The position numbers were made by a program, and so were the translations under genes. Positions 31,912 through 40,974 of a stretch of DNA of 57,113 nt are shown here, piece by piece. The notes under the pieces are model-generated. The model ran no database searches. It saw only the letters and a list, made by a program, of their open reading frames with translations, and was not told where the DNA came from. The stretch is from contig JAHEBJ010000006.1 of the NCBI GenBank assembly GCA_024642285.1, positions 1 through 57,113 of the forward strand, given 5' to 3'. Each line of letters opens with the position of its first letter. Position 1 is the first letter of the stretch. Source of the stretch: Sphingobacteriales bacterium (GTDB lineage: Bacteria; Bacteroidota; Bacteroidia; Chitinophagales; Chitinophagaceae).

Positions 31912-34776
31912 ATGAAAAAAATTGTCCTTCTTTTTTTAATTCCAATGAATTGTGTTGGACAAAATACAATTGGTCTGCCAGAAGTTATTAATTATACCAA
32001 AAAAACATATTTTGCCGGCCTGCAAAACTGGGATATTAAACAAGACAAGAATAATATCATCTATGTCGCCAATAATGAAGGGATGCTCACCTATGACGGT
32101 AAATTCTGGAACCTTTATCCGCTACCCAACAAAACAATAGTGCATTCGGTTGCAGTTGGGGAAAATAATATTGTCTATGTCGGTGGTCAGGATGAAATGG
32201 GCTACTATGCACCCGGAAGTAACGGGACTTTGGAATATCATTCTTTAGTCAAAATGCTACAGCCAAAAGACCGGAGCTTTGGAGATGTCTGGGATATTGA
32301 AGTATTGAAAAAAGATGTTTATTTCCGAACCAATCAGAAAATATATAAACTCACCAATAATTCAATAGCAGTTTACAACGCCCCGCAGGAATGGACTTTC
32401 ATGGGGCGGTGCCGTGACCAGCTTTATGCGCATGATCTTAAAACGGGTTTGATGTTGATGAAAAACAATGTTTGGCAACCTATGTATACGAAGGAAAATC
32501 TTGTAACAAACGACCCGGTAACTTCAATCCTACCGGTTGCCAAAGACAGTATATTGGTTACAACATTAAAAAGCGGCATTTATCTTGGCACTCAAAGAGA
32601 GTTAAAGAAGTTAAATTTTCCGTTGTTCGGCACCATTGCAGGTGACAGAATTTATAACGCAACCCTGCTCGCCAATAACTGGATTGGATTAGCAACAAAT
32701 AATGCCGGTGTTTTTATTGTAGACCTGAATGGTCAGCTTATTCAGCGCCTGTCTGCAAAAGAAGGACTACAGAACAACAACATACTCTGCATTTTTTTAG
32801 ATAATCAAAGCAATTTATGGCTGGGACTTAATAACGGAATTGACTTTGTTGCCTACAACAGTGCCATCAAACATATTAACCCAAGTACCATTGGCGGATC
32901 GGGTTATACCATGCTTGTAAGCGGCAACAACCTGTATGCAGGCACATCTGCTGGTTTATTTTACACCGCCTTACAAAAGGGACAGGATATGAGTTTCAGC
33001 AAGGGCTCTTTCTTACCGGTTGCAAATACCGATGGTCAGGTGTGGAGCCTTGCCGAAATAAATGGCCAGATTTTGTCGGGCCATCATGAGGGTGCCTACA
33101 TGATTAACAATTTCAGAGCCGTGCCGATAATTTCCAGAACCGGTTTTTGGAATTTTGAACCATTCTCATCTGTGTTCCCAACCGAACGGGTGCTGTCAGG
33201 TAATTACCTGGGATTGACTTTTTTAAATTTTAAGAATAATAGTTTTGCAGAAGCAGAAAGTATCCCCGATTTTAAAGAAACATCACGTTTTATAAAAATA
33301 GACAAACTGGGCAACATCTGGGTTTCTCATCCGTATCACGGCGTATATAAATTAACAGAAACTGATTCGGGGAAATACAAGATCACCCATTTTACCGGTA
33401 GTAACGGCCTGCCCTCAGTACTTAACAACCATATTTATAAAATTAAAAACGAGGTGGTTGTTGCTACCGAAAAAGGTATTTATAACTACAATGCAGGCAA
33501 GGATATTTTTGAGCCATCGCCGTTTTACGCTGACTTCCTTGGACAGCAAAGTATCCGCTATTTAAAGGAAGATATTGATGGAAATATATGGTTCATTCAT
33601 GAAAAACAATTAGGTGTAATAGACCTGTCAACACCAAAAAAAACAGTTATTTATTTTCCTGAACTAAACAATAAATTACTGAGTGGATTCGAATTCATCT
33701 ACCCGCTTAACAGGCAGAATATTTTTGTAGGAGGTGAGAATGGTTTTTTTCATATCAACTACGATAAATACAAAAAAAATATTCCCGAACTGCTGATAGG
33801 TATCCGTACTGTAAAAATTGCAGACTCAAAGGACAGTGTGCTGTTTGGCGGATTTTTTACCGACAAAGAAAATTCCTGGAAAAATAATATTTCAAATAAG
33901 TGGAAATCGATAATATTCGAATTCTCCTCACCGCTTTTTGGTCAGCAGGAAAACCTGGAGTATAGTTACCGACTTTCCAATTATACAAACGAATGGAGTG
34001 AGTGGAATGCCAAGACAAATAAAGAATATAGTAACCTGCCTGCAGGTAAATACGTTTTTCAAGTTAAAGCACGTAACAACCTTGGGAACGAATCCAAGGT
34101 TGTAAGTTATTCATTTAAGATACTGCCACCCTGGTATAAAAGCAGATGGGCCAATATAATCTATTTCCTCATAGCAGGTGCAGGCTTTTATTTACTGGTA
34201 AAATGGCAACAGAGAAAATTTGAAACCCAGCAAATAAAATATGAGGAAGAACAAAAAAAACTGCAATACCTGCATCAACTCGAAATAGATAAAGCCGAAA
34301 ACGAATTAATTGCACTTCGCAACGAAAAACTGGAAGCCGAAATAAATTTTAAAAATACCGAACTGGCAAGTTCGGCCATGCACCTTGTACAAAAAGGAGA
34401 ATTGCTCACGTCAATGAAATCTGATTTGAATCAGATCATGAAAGAAGTAAAAAACCAGGAAGCAGCAAGTGAACTAAAAAAACTTGTAAAAACTTTGGGT
34501 GAAGATGACAAAATGGATAAAGATTGGGAACATTTTACACAGCACTTTGATAAAGTACATAACGATTTTGTAGAAAAACTAAAAGAGAAACATCCAAATG
34601 TAACCGGCAATGAAATTAAACTCTGTGCATATCTGCGTATGAATTTATCAACCAAGGAAATTGCCCAGTTAATGAATATTTCCGCAAGGGGTGTGGAAAT
34701 TAGCCGTTATCGCCTGAGAAAAAAGCTGAAACTTGAAACCAAGGACAATCTGTTTAAATACCTGATTGATATTTAA
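31912..34776 (+). CDS. Membrane-spanning PUL regulator: beta-propeller sensor, Y_Y_Y domain, LuxR-type HTH
   Basis: From the ATG at 31912 (followed by a signal peptide to CVGQ) there are 954 residues. A periplasmic two-bladed-propeller-type sensor occupies about 20-690 (repeats such as NLWLGLNNGID and GNIWVSHPYHGVYK). Then come a triple-tyrosine Y_Y_Y domain (690-740, YSYRLSNYTNEWSEW), one membrane helix (745-765), a coiled coil (765-825) and a C-terminal LuxR/GerE helix-turn-helix (about 896-954, STKEIAQLMNIS). There is no histidine kinase or receiver domain, so it works as a one-component sensor-regulator. It is divergent from susC and presumably responds to the glycan. It overlaps pepD by 4 nt tail to tail. 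Confidence 0.9.
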   Translation: MKKIVLLFLIPMNCVGQNTIGLPEVINYTKKTYFAGLQNWDIKQDKNNIIYVANNEGMLTYDGKFWNLYPLPNKTIVHSVAVGENNIVYVGGQDEMGYYAPGSNGTLEYHSLVKMLQPKDRSFGDVWDIEVLKKDVYFRTNQKIYKLTNNSIAVYNAPQEWTFMGRCRDQLYAHDLKTGLMLMKNNVWQPMYTKENLVTNDPVTSILPVAKDSILVTTLKSGIYLGTQRELKKLNFPLFGTIAGDRIYNATLLANNWIGLATNNAGVFIVDLNGQLIQRLSAKEGLQNNNILCIFLDNQSNLWLGLNNGIDFVAYNSAIKHINPSTIGGSGYTMLVSGNNLYAGTSAGLFYTALQKGQDMSFSKGSFLPVANTDGQVWSLAEINGQILSGHHEGAYMINNFRAVPIISRTGFWNFEPFSSVFPTERVLSGNYLGLTFLNFKNNSFAEAESIPDFKETSRFIKIDKLGNIWVSHPYHGVYKLTETDSGKYKITHFTGSNGLPSVLNNHIYKIKNEVVVATEKGIYNYNAGKDIFEPSPFYADFLGQQSIRYLKEDIDGNIWFIHEKQLGVIDLSTPKKTVIYFPELNNKLLSGFEFIYPLNRQNIFVGGENGFFHINYDKYKKNIPELLIGIRTVKIADSKDSVLFGGFFTDKENSWKNNISNKWKSIIFEFSSPLFGQQENLEYSYRLSNYTNEWSEWNAKTNKEYSNLPAGKYVFQVKARNNLGNESKVVSYSFKILPPWYKSRWANIIYFLIAGAGFYLLVKWQQRKFETQQIKYEEEQKKLQYLHQLEIDKAENELIALRNEKLEAEINFKNTELASSAMHLVQKGELLTSMKSDLNQIMKEVKNQEAASELKKLVKTLGEDDKMDKDWEHFTQHFDKVHNDFVEKLKEKHPNVTGNEIKLCAYLRMNLSTKEIAQLMNISARGVEISRYRLRKKLKLETKDNLFKYLIDI

Positions 34777-36236
34777 TTTTTATCGGGTATCCGTTTTAAA
34801 GTTTCCAGTAAGAAAGGCCAGTATTTTTGCACCGAACTGATCTGCACTTTTTCATCAGGAGAATGTGCTCCACGAATGTTAGGACCAAAGGAGATCATCT
34901 GCATGTCGGTATAATTGGTTCCCAATATTCCGCACTCCAATCCTGCATGTACTGCATTAACATGAGCATCTGACTTAAATAACTCTTTGTAGAGATCGCT
35001 CATCAGCTTTACAATTGGTGCATCGGGCTTTGGAGCCCAGCCTGGGTATGAGCCACCATAAGCAGGTTTTGCACCAGCCATTTCAAAATTATAACAGATG
35101 GTTTTTGCCAGGTCCATTTTTTCGCTGTCAACAGAGCTCCGGGTAAGGCAAAGAATAGAAAACGCTCCGTCTTTAACCAGCACACGAGCCAGGTTATTTG
35201 ATGTTTGCACCAAGCCATTTATTTCGGGACTCATCCTGTAAATCCCATTTGGGCAGGCTGCTAATGTTCGCAATAAAGCATATTGGTAGGGCGCATCCAT
35301 TACAAATTCGGGGGTAGTAATTTTTTCAATACTTATTTTTAATTTTGGATCGGTACTTTGATATTCATTCTTTAAAACATCTTCCTCTGCTTTTACAAAA
35401 GTTTTAAAAGCATCAACCTCATCGGCAGCTATGGTAATTTCAGCAAATGACTCCCTCGGGATTGCATTTCTTAATCCGCCGCCATCAATCAGGCTGATGC
35501 GCAGATCAAATTTATCTTTACCATTTAATAATATGCGGTTAATTAATTTATTTGCATTGCCTCTGCCTTTATAAATATCCATTCCTGAATGCCCGCCCGT
35601 CAATCCATTTACTGTAAGCCTGAATGCAACTGAGCCTGCTGGTGCTTTTTCCAGTTTATATTTCCCATCGGCGCTTACATCAATTCCGCCTGCACAGCCA
35701 ATAGTTAATTCATCATCATCCTCTGTATCCAGGTTCAATAATATATCAGCTGAAAGCAAACTGCCTTTCAAACCCAAAGCGCCTGTCATACCGGTTTCTT
35801 CATCAATGGTAAAAAGTGCTTCCAGCGCAGGATGAGGAATATTATAAGATGACAGTAAAGTCATAATAGAAGCTACTCCAATGCCATTATCAGCACCTAA
35901 AGTTGTTCCATTTGCCTTCACCCAATCTCCTTCTACAAACATATCGATCCCCTGCGTAGCAAAATCAAATTTAGTATCTGCATTTTTTTGATGCACCATA
36001 TCCAGGTGACTTTGCAAGCAAACGGTTTGCTTTTTCTCCATGCCGGGTGTAGCCGGTTTTTTGATGATCACATTGCCAACATCATCTTTAATTGTTTCCA
36101 AGTTAAGTTTTTTTCCATAGTCGATGATAAACTGGATAACCTGCTCTTCTTTTTTTGATGCCCGTGGAACTCCATTGAGTGCTGCAAAATTTTGCCAGAG
36201 CTCTGATGGAGATAATTCGTTGATGGTGTTGCTCAT
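34773..36236 (-). CDS. pepD: Aminoacyl-histidine dipeptidase (M20 family)
   Basis: This 487-residue zinc peptidase of the PepD/M20C type splits dipeptides such as Xaa-His in the cytoplasm. Metal and catalytic motifs are in order: CLQSHLDMVHQK, TLGADNGIG, TIDEETGMTG, LDTEDDDE and VHAGLECGI. Length matches the family. Its 3' end overlaps the 3' end of the convergent regulator gene by 4 nt. It is a single gene. Confidence 0.95.
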   Translation of the reverse strand: MSNTINELSPSELWQNFAALNGVPRASKKEEQVIQFIIDYGKKLNLETIKDDVGNVIIKKPATPGMEKKQTVCLQSHLDMVHQKNADTKFDFATQGIDMFVEGDWVKANGTTLGADNGIGVASIMTLLSSYNIPHPALEALFTIDEETGMTGALGLKGSLLSADILLNLDTEDDDELTIGCAGGIDVSADGKYKLEKAPAGSVAFRLTVNGLTGGHSGMDIYKGRGNANKLINRILLNGKDKFDLRISLIDGGGLRNAIPRESFAEITIAADEVDAFKTFVKAEEDVLKNEYQSTDPKLKISIEKITTPEFVMDAPYQYALLRTLAACPNGIYRMSPEINGLVQTSNNLARVLVKDGAFSILCLTRSSVDSEKMDLAKTICYNFEMAGAKPAYGGSYPGWAPKPDAPIVKLMSDLYKELFKSDAHVNAVHAGLECGILGTNYTDMQMISFGPNIRGAHSPDEKVQISSVQKYWPFLLETLKRIPDKN

Positions 36237-36289
36237 AAAATTATTTTGATACTTGTTTTCGTCAAATATAATTGATTAGAGGGATTTAC

Positions 36290-37063
36290 TTATACGCCTT
36301 TGTCCAGCGCTTCTATTTCGGCTTTGTATTTTGCCGGCAACACAAAATTTTTTACCAAAGCATCCAGCTTTATAAGCCGGCTCAATTTATAAAACTTTAA
36401 AATTATTATTAACCAGATTCCATTGTTGAAACCAAGTAATTCCTTTACCCTGGCGGGAACAACGAGTTTTTGCGATTCAATCAACAGCCAATACCGGAAC
36501 CGGCCAAGGTGCTTGCGATACTGTTTGAAAAGGTCAACAGACAAATTACTCTTTATCAGATCTGCTTTTAAATGTTCCTGCTGTTTGATAAGCCAGTCAT
36601 CATAATCAACCGGAAGTTCTTTCAGGTTCATCCGCTTTCCCATTCTCAGGAATACATCAAACACATCATCCTTTTCAGCAGTCGATAATTTTCTTTCAAG
36701 CAATTCATACGAAGCAACTGAATAATGTATCAGCATAAACAATACATCCCGATAGGCCCAATCAGGAATTTTCGAATTTCTGTTTTTTTCTACTACGGAA
36801 TGAATGGCTGTGATTCTATCTATGGCTTTATTAGCAACTTCCATTTCGGAAAAAACAATTTGCCTTGCATAAGTAACTGTAGAAAATAACCTGCCGATTG
36901 GGTCTGCAGGCAGCTTGCCCGTGAAGTATAGCCAATCAACAGCTTTGTTTAATGCAAACTCAGCTGAGGCACCTGCGAAAATAAAAAGAATGGTATCGGA
37001 CTTTCCCCAGATCTCCCTTACGATGGAACCCTCCTGTACAAAAAACCGAGTTTTGGAATTCAT
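36290..37063 (-). CDS. MpaB-like oxygenase family (DUF2236) protein
   Basis: From the ATG at 37063 there are 257 residues. Reading further upstream would run into the tmRNA gene and is rejected. The start VQEGSIVREIWGKSDTILFIFAGASAEFALNKAVDWL and the middle block YRDVLFMLIHYSVASYELLER match the DUF2236/MpaB family of heme-associated or latex-clearing-like oxygenases. Most bacterial members have no known substrate. Expected conserved His are present (IHSVVEK, MLIHYS) but ligand identity cannot be assigned by eye. It lies close to the 3' end of ssrA on the same strand. Confidence 0.72.
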   Translation of the reverse strand: MNSKTRFFVQEGSIVREIWGKSDTILFIFAGASAEFALNKAVDWLYFTGKLPADPIGRLFSTVTYARQIVFSEMEVANKAIDRITAIHSVVEKNRNSKIPDWAYRDVLFMLIHYSVASYELLERKLSTAEKDDVFDVFLRMGKRMNLKELPVDYDDWLIKQQEHLKADLIKSNLSVDLFKQYRKHLGRFRYWLLIESQKLVVPARVKELLGFNNGIWLIIILKFYKLSRLIKLDALVKNFVLPAKYKAEIEALDKGV

Positions 37064-37119
37064 GAATACTTTAATTAAAAAAGGACAACACTTGAAATAA
37101 ATGTTGCCCTGTAATTTGT

Positions 37120-37487
37120 GGAGCTGCAGGGAATCGAACCCTGGTCCAAACATATTCGCCGCAAGCTTTCTACATGTTTATTAGTGCATTATTTGTCGGG
37201 AAACAGCAGGGGCAAAACAAACCAACCGCATCCTTAGATGAATAGTCTTAAGCTGTGGTCACATTATTCCACAACAGCATCCCGTTTTCTTTTTAAGTCG
37301 GCGGCGGAACATGGTAACAGGAAGACCTGTTCGGCGGCCCTAATGGTTGCTAATCTATCGATTAAGCAGCCATGGCATACTGTGTATTGCCATTTAAAAG
37401 TTTCGTATTCTGATTAAACTGCTAATTACGCAACGCAGTACATGCTTACACTTACAAAGATCTATGCTGTCAAAACCGGTCAGCCCC
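37120..37487 (-). ncRNA. ssrA: tmRNA (ssrA), tag GNTQYAMAA
   Basis: The 5' end GGGGCTG (37487-37481) pairs with CAGCTCC at the 3' end (37126-37120) to form the acceptor stem. Next to these are the tRNA-like GACCGGTTTTGACAGCAT at the 5' end and the T-arm GGTTCGATTCC at the 3' end. The tag frame runs from GGC at 37391 to TAA at 37362 and encodes GNTQYAMAA, with the usual hydrophobic YAxAA end read by ClpXP. The 3' CCA is not encoded. tmRNA with SmpB rescues ribosomes on broken mRNA. Confidence 0.95.
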
Positions 37488-37501
37488 GGAAAATAGCGAT
37501 G

Positions 37502-37509
37502 CAAAAATA
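37502..37509 (-). promoter_or_regulatory. -7 promoter element of ssrA
   Basis: TATTTTTG on the minus strand is a perfect TAnnTTTG, 14 nt before the mature 5' end of tmRNA. This leaves a short 5' leader for RNase P to remove. Confidence 0.65.
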
Positions 37510-37600
37510 CTGAAACTATCTGGTAATAGAATTAAAGGGAAGTTAACACTACGAACCTGATGTTCAATAACCTGTTATTTTTTTACCTTAAATTTATAGG

Positions 37601-39136
37601 ATGAAAAAAATACTCCTTCAGCTGATCGTAATCCTTATATTTTATAACGGTTCTGCCCAATCTCAACAACAATTAAGTTTTACAATCCTCCAGTTAAATG
37701 ATGTGTATGAAATAGCACCATTAGATGGAGGCATACAGGGTGGTATGGCGAGAGTTGCCACAATTAGAAAAGAGTTGTTAAAGAAGGATGCAAATACTAT
37801 TACCGTTTTGGCAGGCGATTTTGTAAGTCCGTCTTTGATAGGAACACTCTCCTACTTCGATAGCAGTGAGCAAAAAAAACTGAAAGTTGCCGGTAAGCAT
37901 ATGATTGAAGTGATGAATGAAACGGGTGTTGACTATGTAACTTTTGGCAATCATGAATTTGATATCAACCTCGACCTTCTGCAAAGAAGAATAAATGAAT
38001 CGAAATTCACCTGGTTGAATTCAAATGTTTCGCTGGCCGATAATGCACCATTTAAAAAGATAGCCAATAGTAAATCGGAGACCATAATGCCTTATGATAT
38101 ACGAACACTGCAATTCCCCGGTGGACAATCCCTTAGAATGGGGATTATCGGAGTAACCATTCCATTTAATAAAACGCAGCCGGTTTTTTATGCAGATGTG
38201 AACAAATCGGTTCTGGCTGCCTACAATCAACTTAAGGGCAAATGCGAAATTATTGTTGCGCTAACTCATCTGAGCATTGAAGAAGACATGGAATTGGCCA
38301 AAGCAGTTCCCGGCTTGCATTTAATACTTGGCGGACATGAACACGTGAATTCAAAAGACATGGCAGGTAATGTTCCTATTTATAAAGCTGATGCCAATGC
38401 CAAATCAGCCTATATCCATACACTTACTTACAATACATCTGCCAAACAGGTCAGCGTAGCCTCCCGGCTAAAAATGATTGATGAGTCGGTTGCATTTGAT
38501 GTGCAAACAAATGCAGTGGTCAATAAATGGATCAACTTTGCCGACAAAGCGATGAAGGACATGGGATATAACCCTTATGACTCACTGATGTATGCTGCCG
38601 TGCCGTTAGATGGAAGAGAAAGTGAAGTAAGAAACCGGGTAACCAACTATACACAACTCATTGTAAATTCGTTGTTCTTTGCAGATAGTACAATTGATGT
38701 TGCGATGTTCAACAGCGGATCTTTAAGAGTAGATGATCAGTTAAAAGGTACCATAACCCAATATGATGTTTTGCGATCTCTGCCTTTTGGCGGAGGTTTG
38801 GTAATGATGAATGTTAGTGGTTCAATATTGCAGACAATTTTAAACACAGGTACCATCACCAATAAAAATAACGGAGGATTTCTTCAATTTGCCAACGCCA
38901 ATTGGATAAGTTCCGCAGATTATTCAACAAGGAATTGGTATGTCGGAAATAAACTTCTTGACACAAACATTATGTATAAAATTTTATTACCCGAGTTTGT
39001 GGCAAAGGGTAATGAAAGCAACCTCGAATTTTTAAGTAAAGTAACTTACTGCACACCTGTTGCTTTTAAAAACTTTGCGTTAAAAAATGATATCCGTGAT
39101 GTAGTGATCTATTATATGAAACATCTGCTAAAGTAA
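37601..39136 (+). CDS. Secreted 5'-nucleotidase/metallophosphatase (UshA-like)
   Basis: The 511-residue protein has a Sec signal peptide (to about GSAQ, residue 19), a calcineurin-like metallophosphatase domain with FTILQLNDVYE, LAGDFVSPS, TFGNHEFD, ALTHLS and LGGHEHVN, and a C-terminal 5'-nucleotidase domain with FNSGSLRVD and GGGLVMMNV. It would hydrolyse nucleotides in the periplasm for phosphate and nucleoside uptake. TAAATTTA just upstream is a 7/8 -7 element. The mutS-like gene follows after 2 nt, so they form a pair, an odd functional combination. Confidence 0.92.
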   Translation: MKKILLQLIVILIFYNGSAQSQQQLSFTILQLNDVYEIAPLDGGIQGGMARVATIRKELLKKDANTITVLAGDFVSPSLIGTLSYFDSSEQKKLKVAGKHMIEVMNETGVDYVTFGNHEFDINLDLLQRRINESKFTWLNSNVSLADNAPFKKIANSKSETIMPYDIRTLQFPGGQSLRMGIIGVTIPFNKTQPVFYADVNKSVLAAYNQLKGKCEIIVALTHLSIEEDMELAKAVPGLHLILGGHEHVNSKDMAGNVPIYKADANAKSAYIHTLTYNTSAKQVSVASRLKMIDESVAFDVQTNAVVNKWINFADKAMKDMGYNPYDSLMYAAVPLDGRESEVRNRVTNYTQLIVNSLFFADSTIDVAMFNSGSLRVDDQLKGTITQYDVLRSLPFGGGLVMMNVSGSILQTILNTGTITNKNNGGFLQFANANWISSADYSTRNWYVGNKLLDTNIMYKILLPEFVAKGNESNLEFLSKVTYCTPVAFKNFALKNDIRDVVIYYMKHLLK

Positions 39137-39138
39137 CC

Positions 39139-40929
39139 ATGCTCCCTGAAACATTCTATAAAGAACGGTTGATTCACCTGGATGTTGAATTAACCTCATT
39201 ACTGAAAAAAAAATCCTTGTTCGGCTGGCTTCGGTTTGCCTGCATAGCCGGCATTGTTGCGTGCTGGTACTTTCTTTATCCTTTTGGTTTACTGAGTGTG
39301 TTGATTCCCGTCGCCGTTTTGCTAATCGTTTTTACAAGATTGGTATTTGCCGATTTAAAAAACAAATCAGCCATCGGGTACACTCAATTTCTACAAACTA
39401 TTAATGAGGATGAATTAAAGGCGCTGCAACACAACTATTATCATTTTGAAGATGGTAGCGGCTTTATACCCAAGGAACATGATTATGCCAACGACCTGGA
39501 TATTTTTGGTCATGCATCACTCTACCAATATGTAAACCGCACCAATGGTGAGATGGGTAGTAATTTATTAGCCGCATGGCTTTCGAAACCAGCAAAGCCA
39601 GAAATAATTTTAAAGAGACAGGAAGCTATTAAAGAACTCTCGAAATCGCATGAGTGGCGGCAACGGCTGCAGGCATTTGGAGCTGCAAAAAAAATACAAC
39701 TAGCCACACAAACCCGTTTGGAGAACTGGTTTGCCGAAGAGAACAGGTTTATCAATAGTAAAATCCTCATCGCACTCAGGTTTCTGGTTCCGCTTTTTAT
39801 TATAACTATTCTTATTTTGAATATCTCCGATGTATTGAGTAATTATGTAAGAAATTATTGCCTTCTGGCTGCCGCTTTATTTGCATTTTACATCAGCAAA
39901 AAAGTTACTCCTTTGCACCAGCAGGTTTCAAAAATTGCCGATGAACTGGATGTACTGGCAGAAAGTATCGGGTTGATTGAAGAAACAAAATTTACGGCTC
40001 CATTGCTGCAACAACTTCAAAATCATTTTAGGGAGGGAACGGGCATTGCATCAAAAAAAATAAATCAGTTAAAGAAAATACTCGACCGGCTGGACCTACG
40101 GTATAATTTTGTAGTATTCATACCGCTTGATATTTTGTTGCAGTGGGACTTGCAACAGGCCATGGCACTGGAAAAATGGAAAAATAAAAATCAGGACCAG
40201 GTAGTTACCTGGTTTGCTGCACTTGGTGAATTTGAAGCACTCAACAGTTTATCTATTCTTGCCTTTAATCATCCGCAATGGTGCTACCCTGTATTGGAAA
40301 AAGATCATTTTTCAATGGCAGGAAAAGAGATCGGTCATCCGCTAATACCTGCAGATAAATGTGTAAACAATCCAATAGCTATTGATAAGATTGGTGAACT
40401 GATGTTGGTAACCGGCAGCAATATGGCGGGTAAAAGCACGTACCTCCGTAGTATCGGCATCAATACTGTGCTGGCTATGGCCGGCTCACCCGTTTGTGCA
40501 AGTGAATTCAAGTTATCGCCGGTTCAAATCATCAGCAGTATGCGGATTGCTGATAATCTGGAAGAAAGTACTTCCACTTTTTATGCTGAATTAAAAAAAC
40601 TAAAAACAGTGATCGACAAAGTAAACAACAATGAACCTGTTTTTATTTTACTGGATGAGATATTGAGAGGAACCAATTCACTTGACAGGCATACCGGATC
40701 AGCGGCACTGATAAAACAACTGATAAAGCATAATGCAGTGGGTATTATTGCTACGCATGATGTAGAACTGGCAACGATAAAAAAAGAGTTCCCCAATGGA
40801 ATATTAAACTACCATTTTGATGTACAGGTGAACAACGAAGAGTTGTATTTTGATTACAAATTGAAGGAAGGCATCTGCACAAGTTTGAATGCATCTATCT
40901 TAATGAAGAAAATTGGAATTGAATTATGA
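39139..40929 (+). CDS. Membrane-associated MutS-like ATPase
   Basis: The 596 residues have two hydrophobic segments near the N-terminus (about 30-65) and another pair at about 210-245. A MutS lever/clamp-like helical region follows, then the MutS ATPase with Walker A GSNMAGKSTYLRSIG, STFYAELKKL, Walker B FILLDEILRGTNS and ATHDVELA. It lacks the N-terminal mismatch-recognition domain with the Phe-x-Glu motif and the Smr domain of MutS2. This is therefore the Bacteroidota-type short, membrane-linked MutS paralogue of unknown role, not the repair protein MutS. Confidence 0.85.
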   Translation: MLPETFYKERLIHLDVELTSLLKKKSLFGWLRFACIAGIVACWYFLYPFGLLSVLIPVAVLLIVFTRLVFADLKNKSAIGYTQFLQTINEDELKALQHNYYHFEDGSGFIPKEHDYANDLDIFGHASLYQYVNRTNGEMGSNLLAAWLSKPAKPEIILKRQEAIKELSKSHEWRQRLQAFGAAKKIQLATQTRLENWFAEENRFINSKILIALRFLVPLFIITILILNISDVLSNYVRNYCLLAAALFAFYISKKVTPLHQQVSKIADELDVLAESIGLIEETKFTAPLLQQLQNHFREGTGIASKKINQLKKILDRLDLRYNFVVFIPLDILLQWDLQQAMALEKWKNKNQDQVVTWFAALGEFEALNSLSILAFNHPQWCYPVLEKDHFSMAGKEIGHPLIPADKCVNNPIAIDKIGELMLVTGSNMAGKSTYLRSIGINTVLAMAGSPVCASEFKLSPVQIISSMRIADNLEESTSTFYAELKKLKTVIDKVNNNEPVFILLDEILRGTNSLDRHTGSAALIKQLIKHNAVGIIATHDVELATIKKEFPNGILNYHFDVQVNNEELYFDYKLKEGICTSLNASILMKKIGIEL

Positions 40930-40974
40930 TAAGCATAGACTACCCTTATCTCTAATTCCAAATTACCAATTTCA

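Noticed and set aside
37064..37153. 30-codon N-terminal extension of the MpaB-like gene
   Set aside because: It lies partly inside the 3' end of the tmRNA gene and is not protein-like; the ATG at 37063 fits the family.
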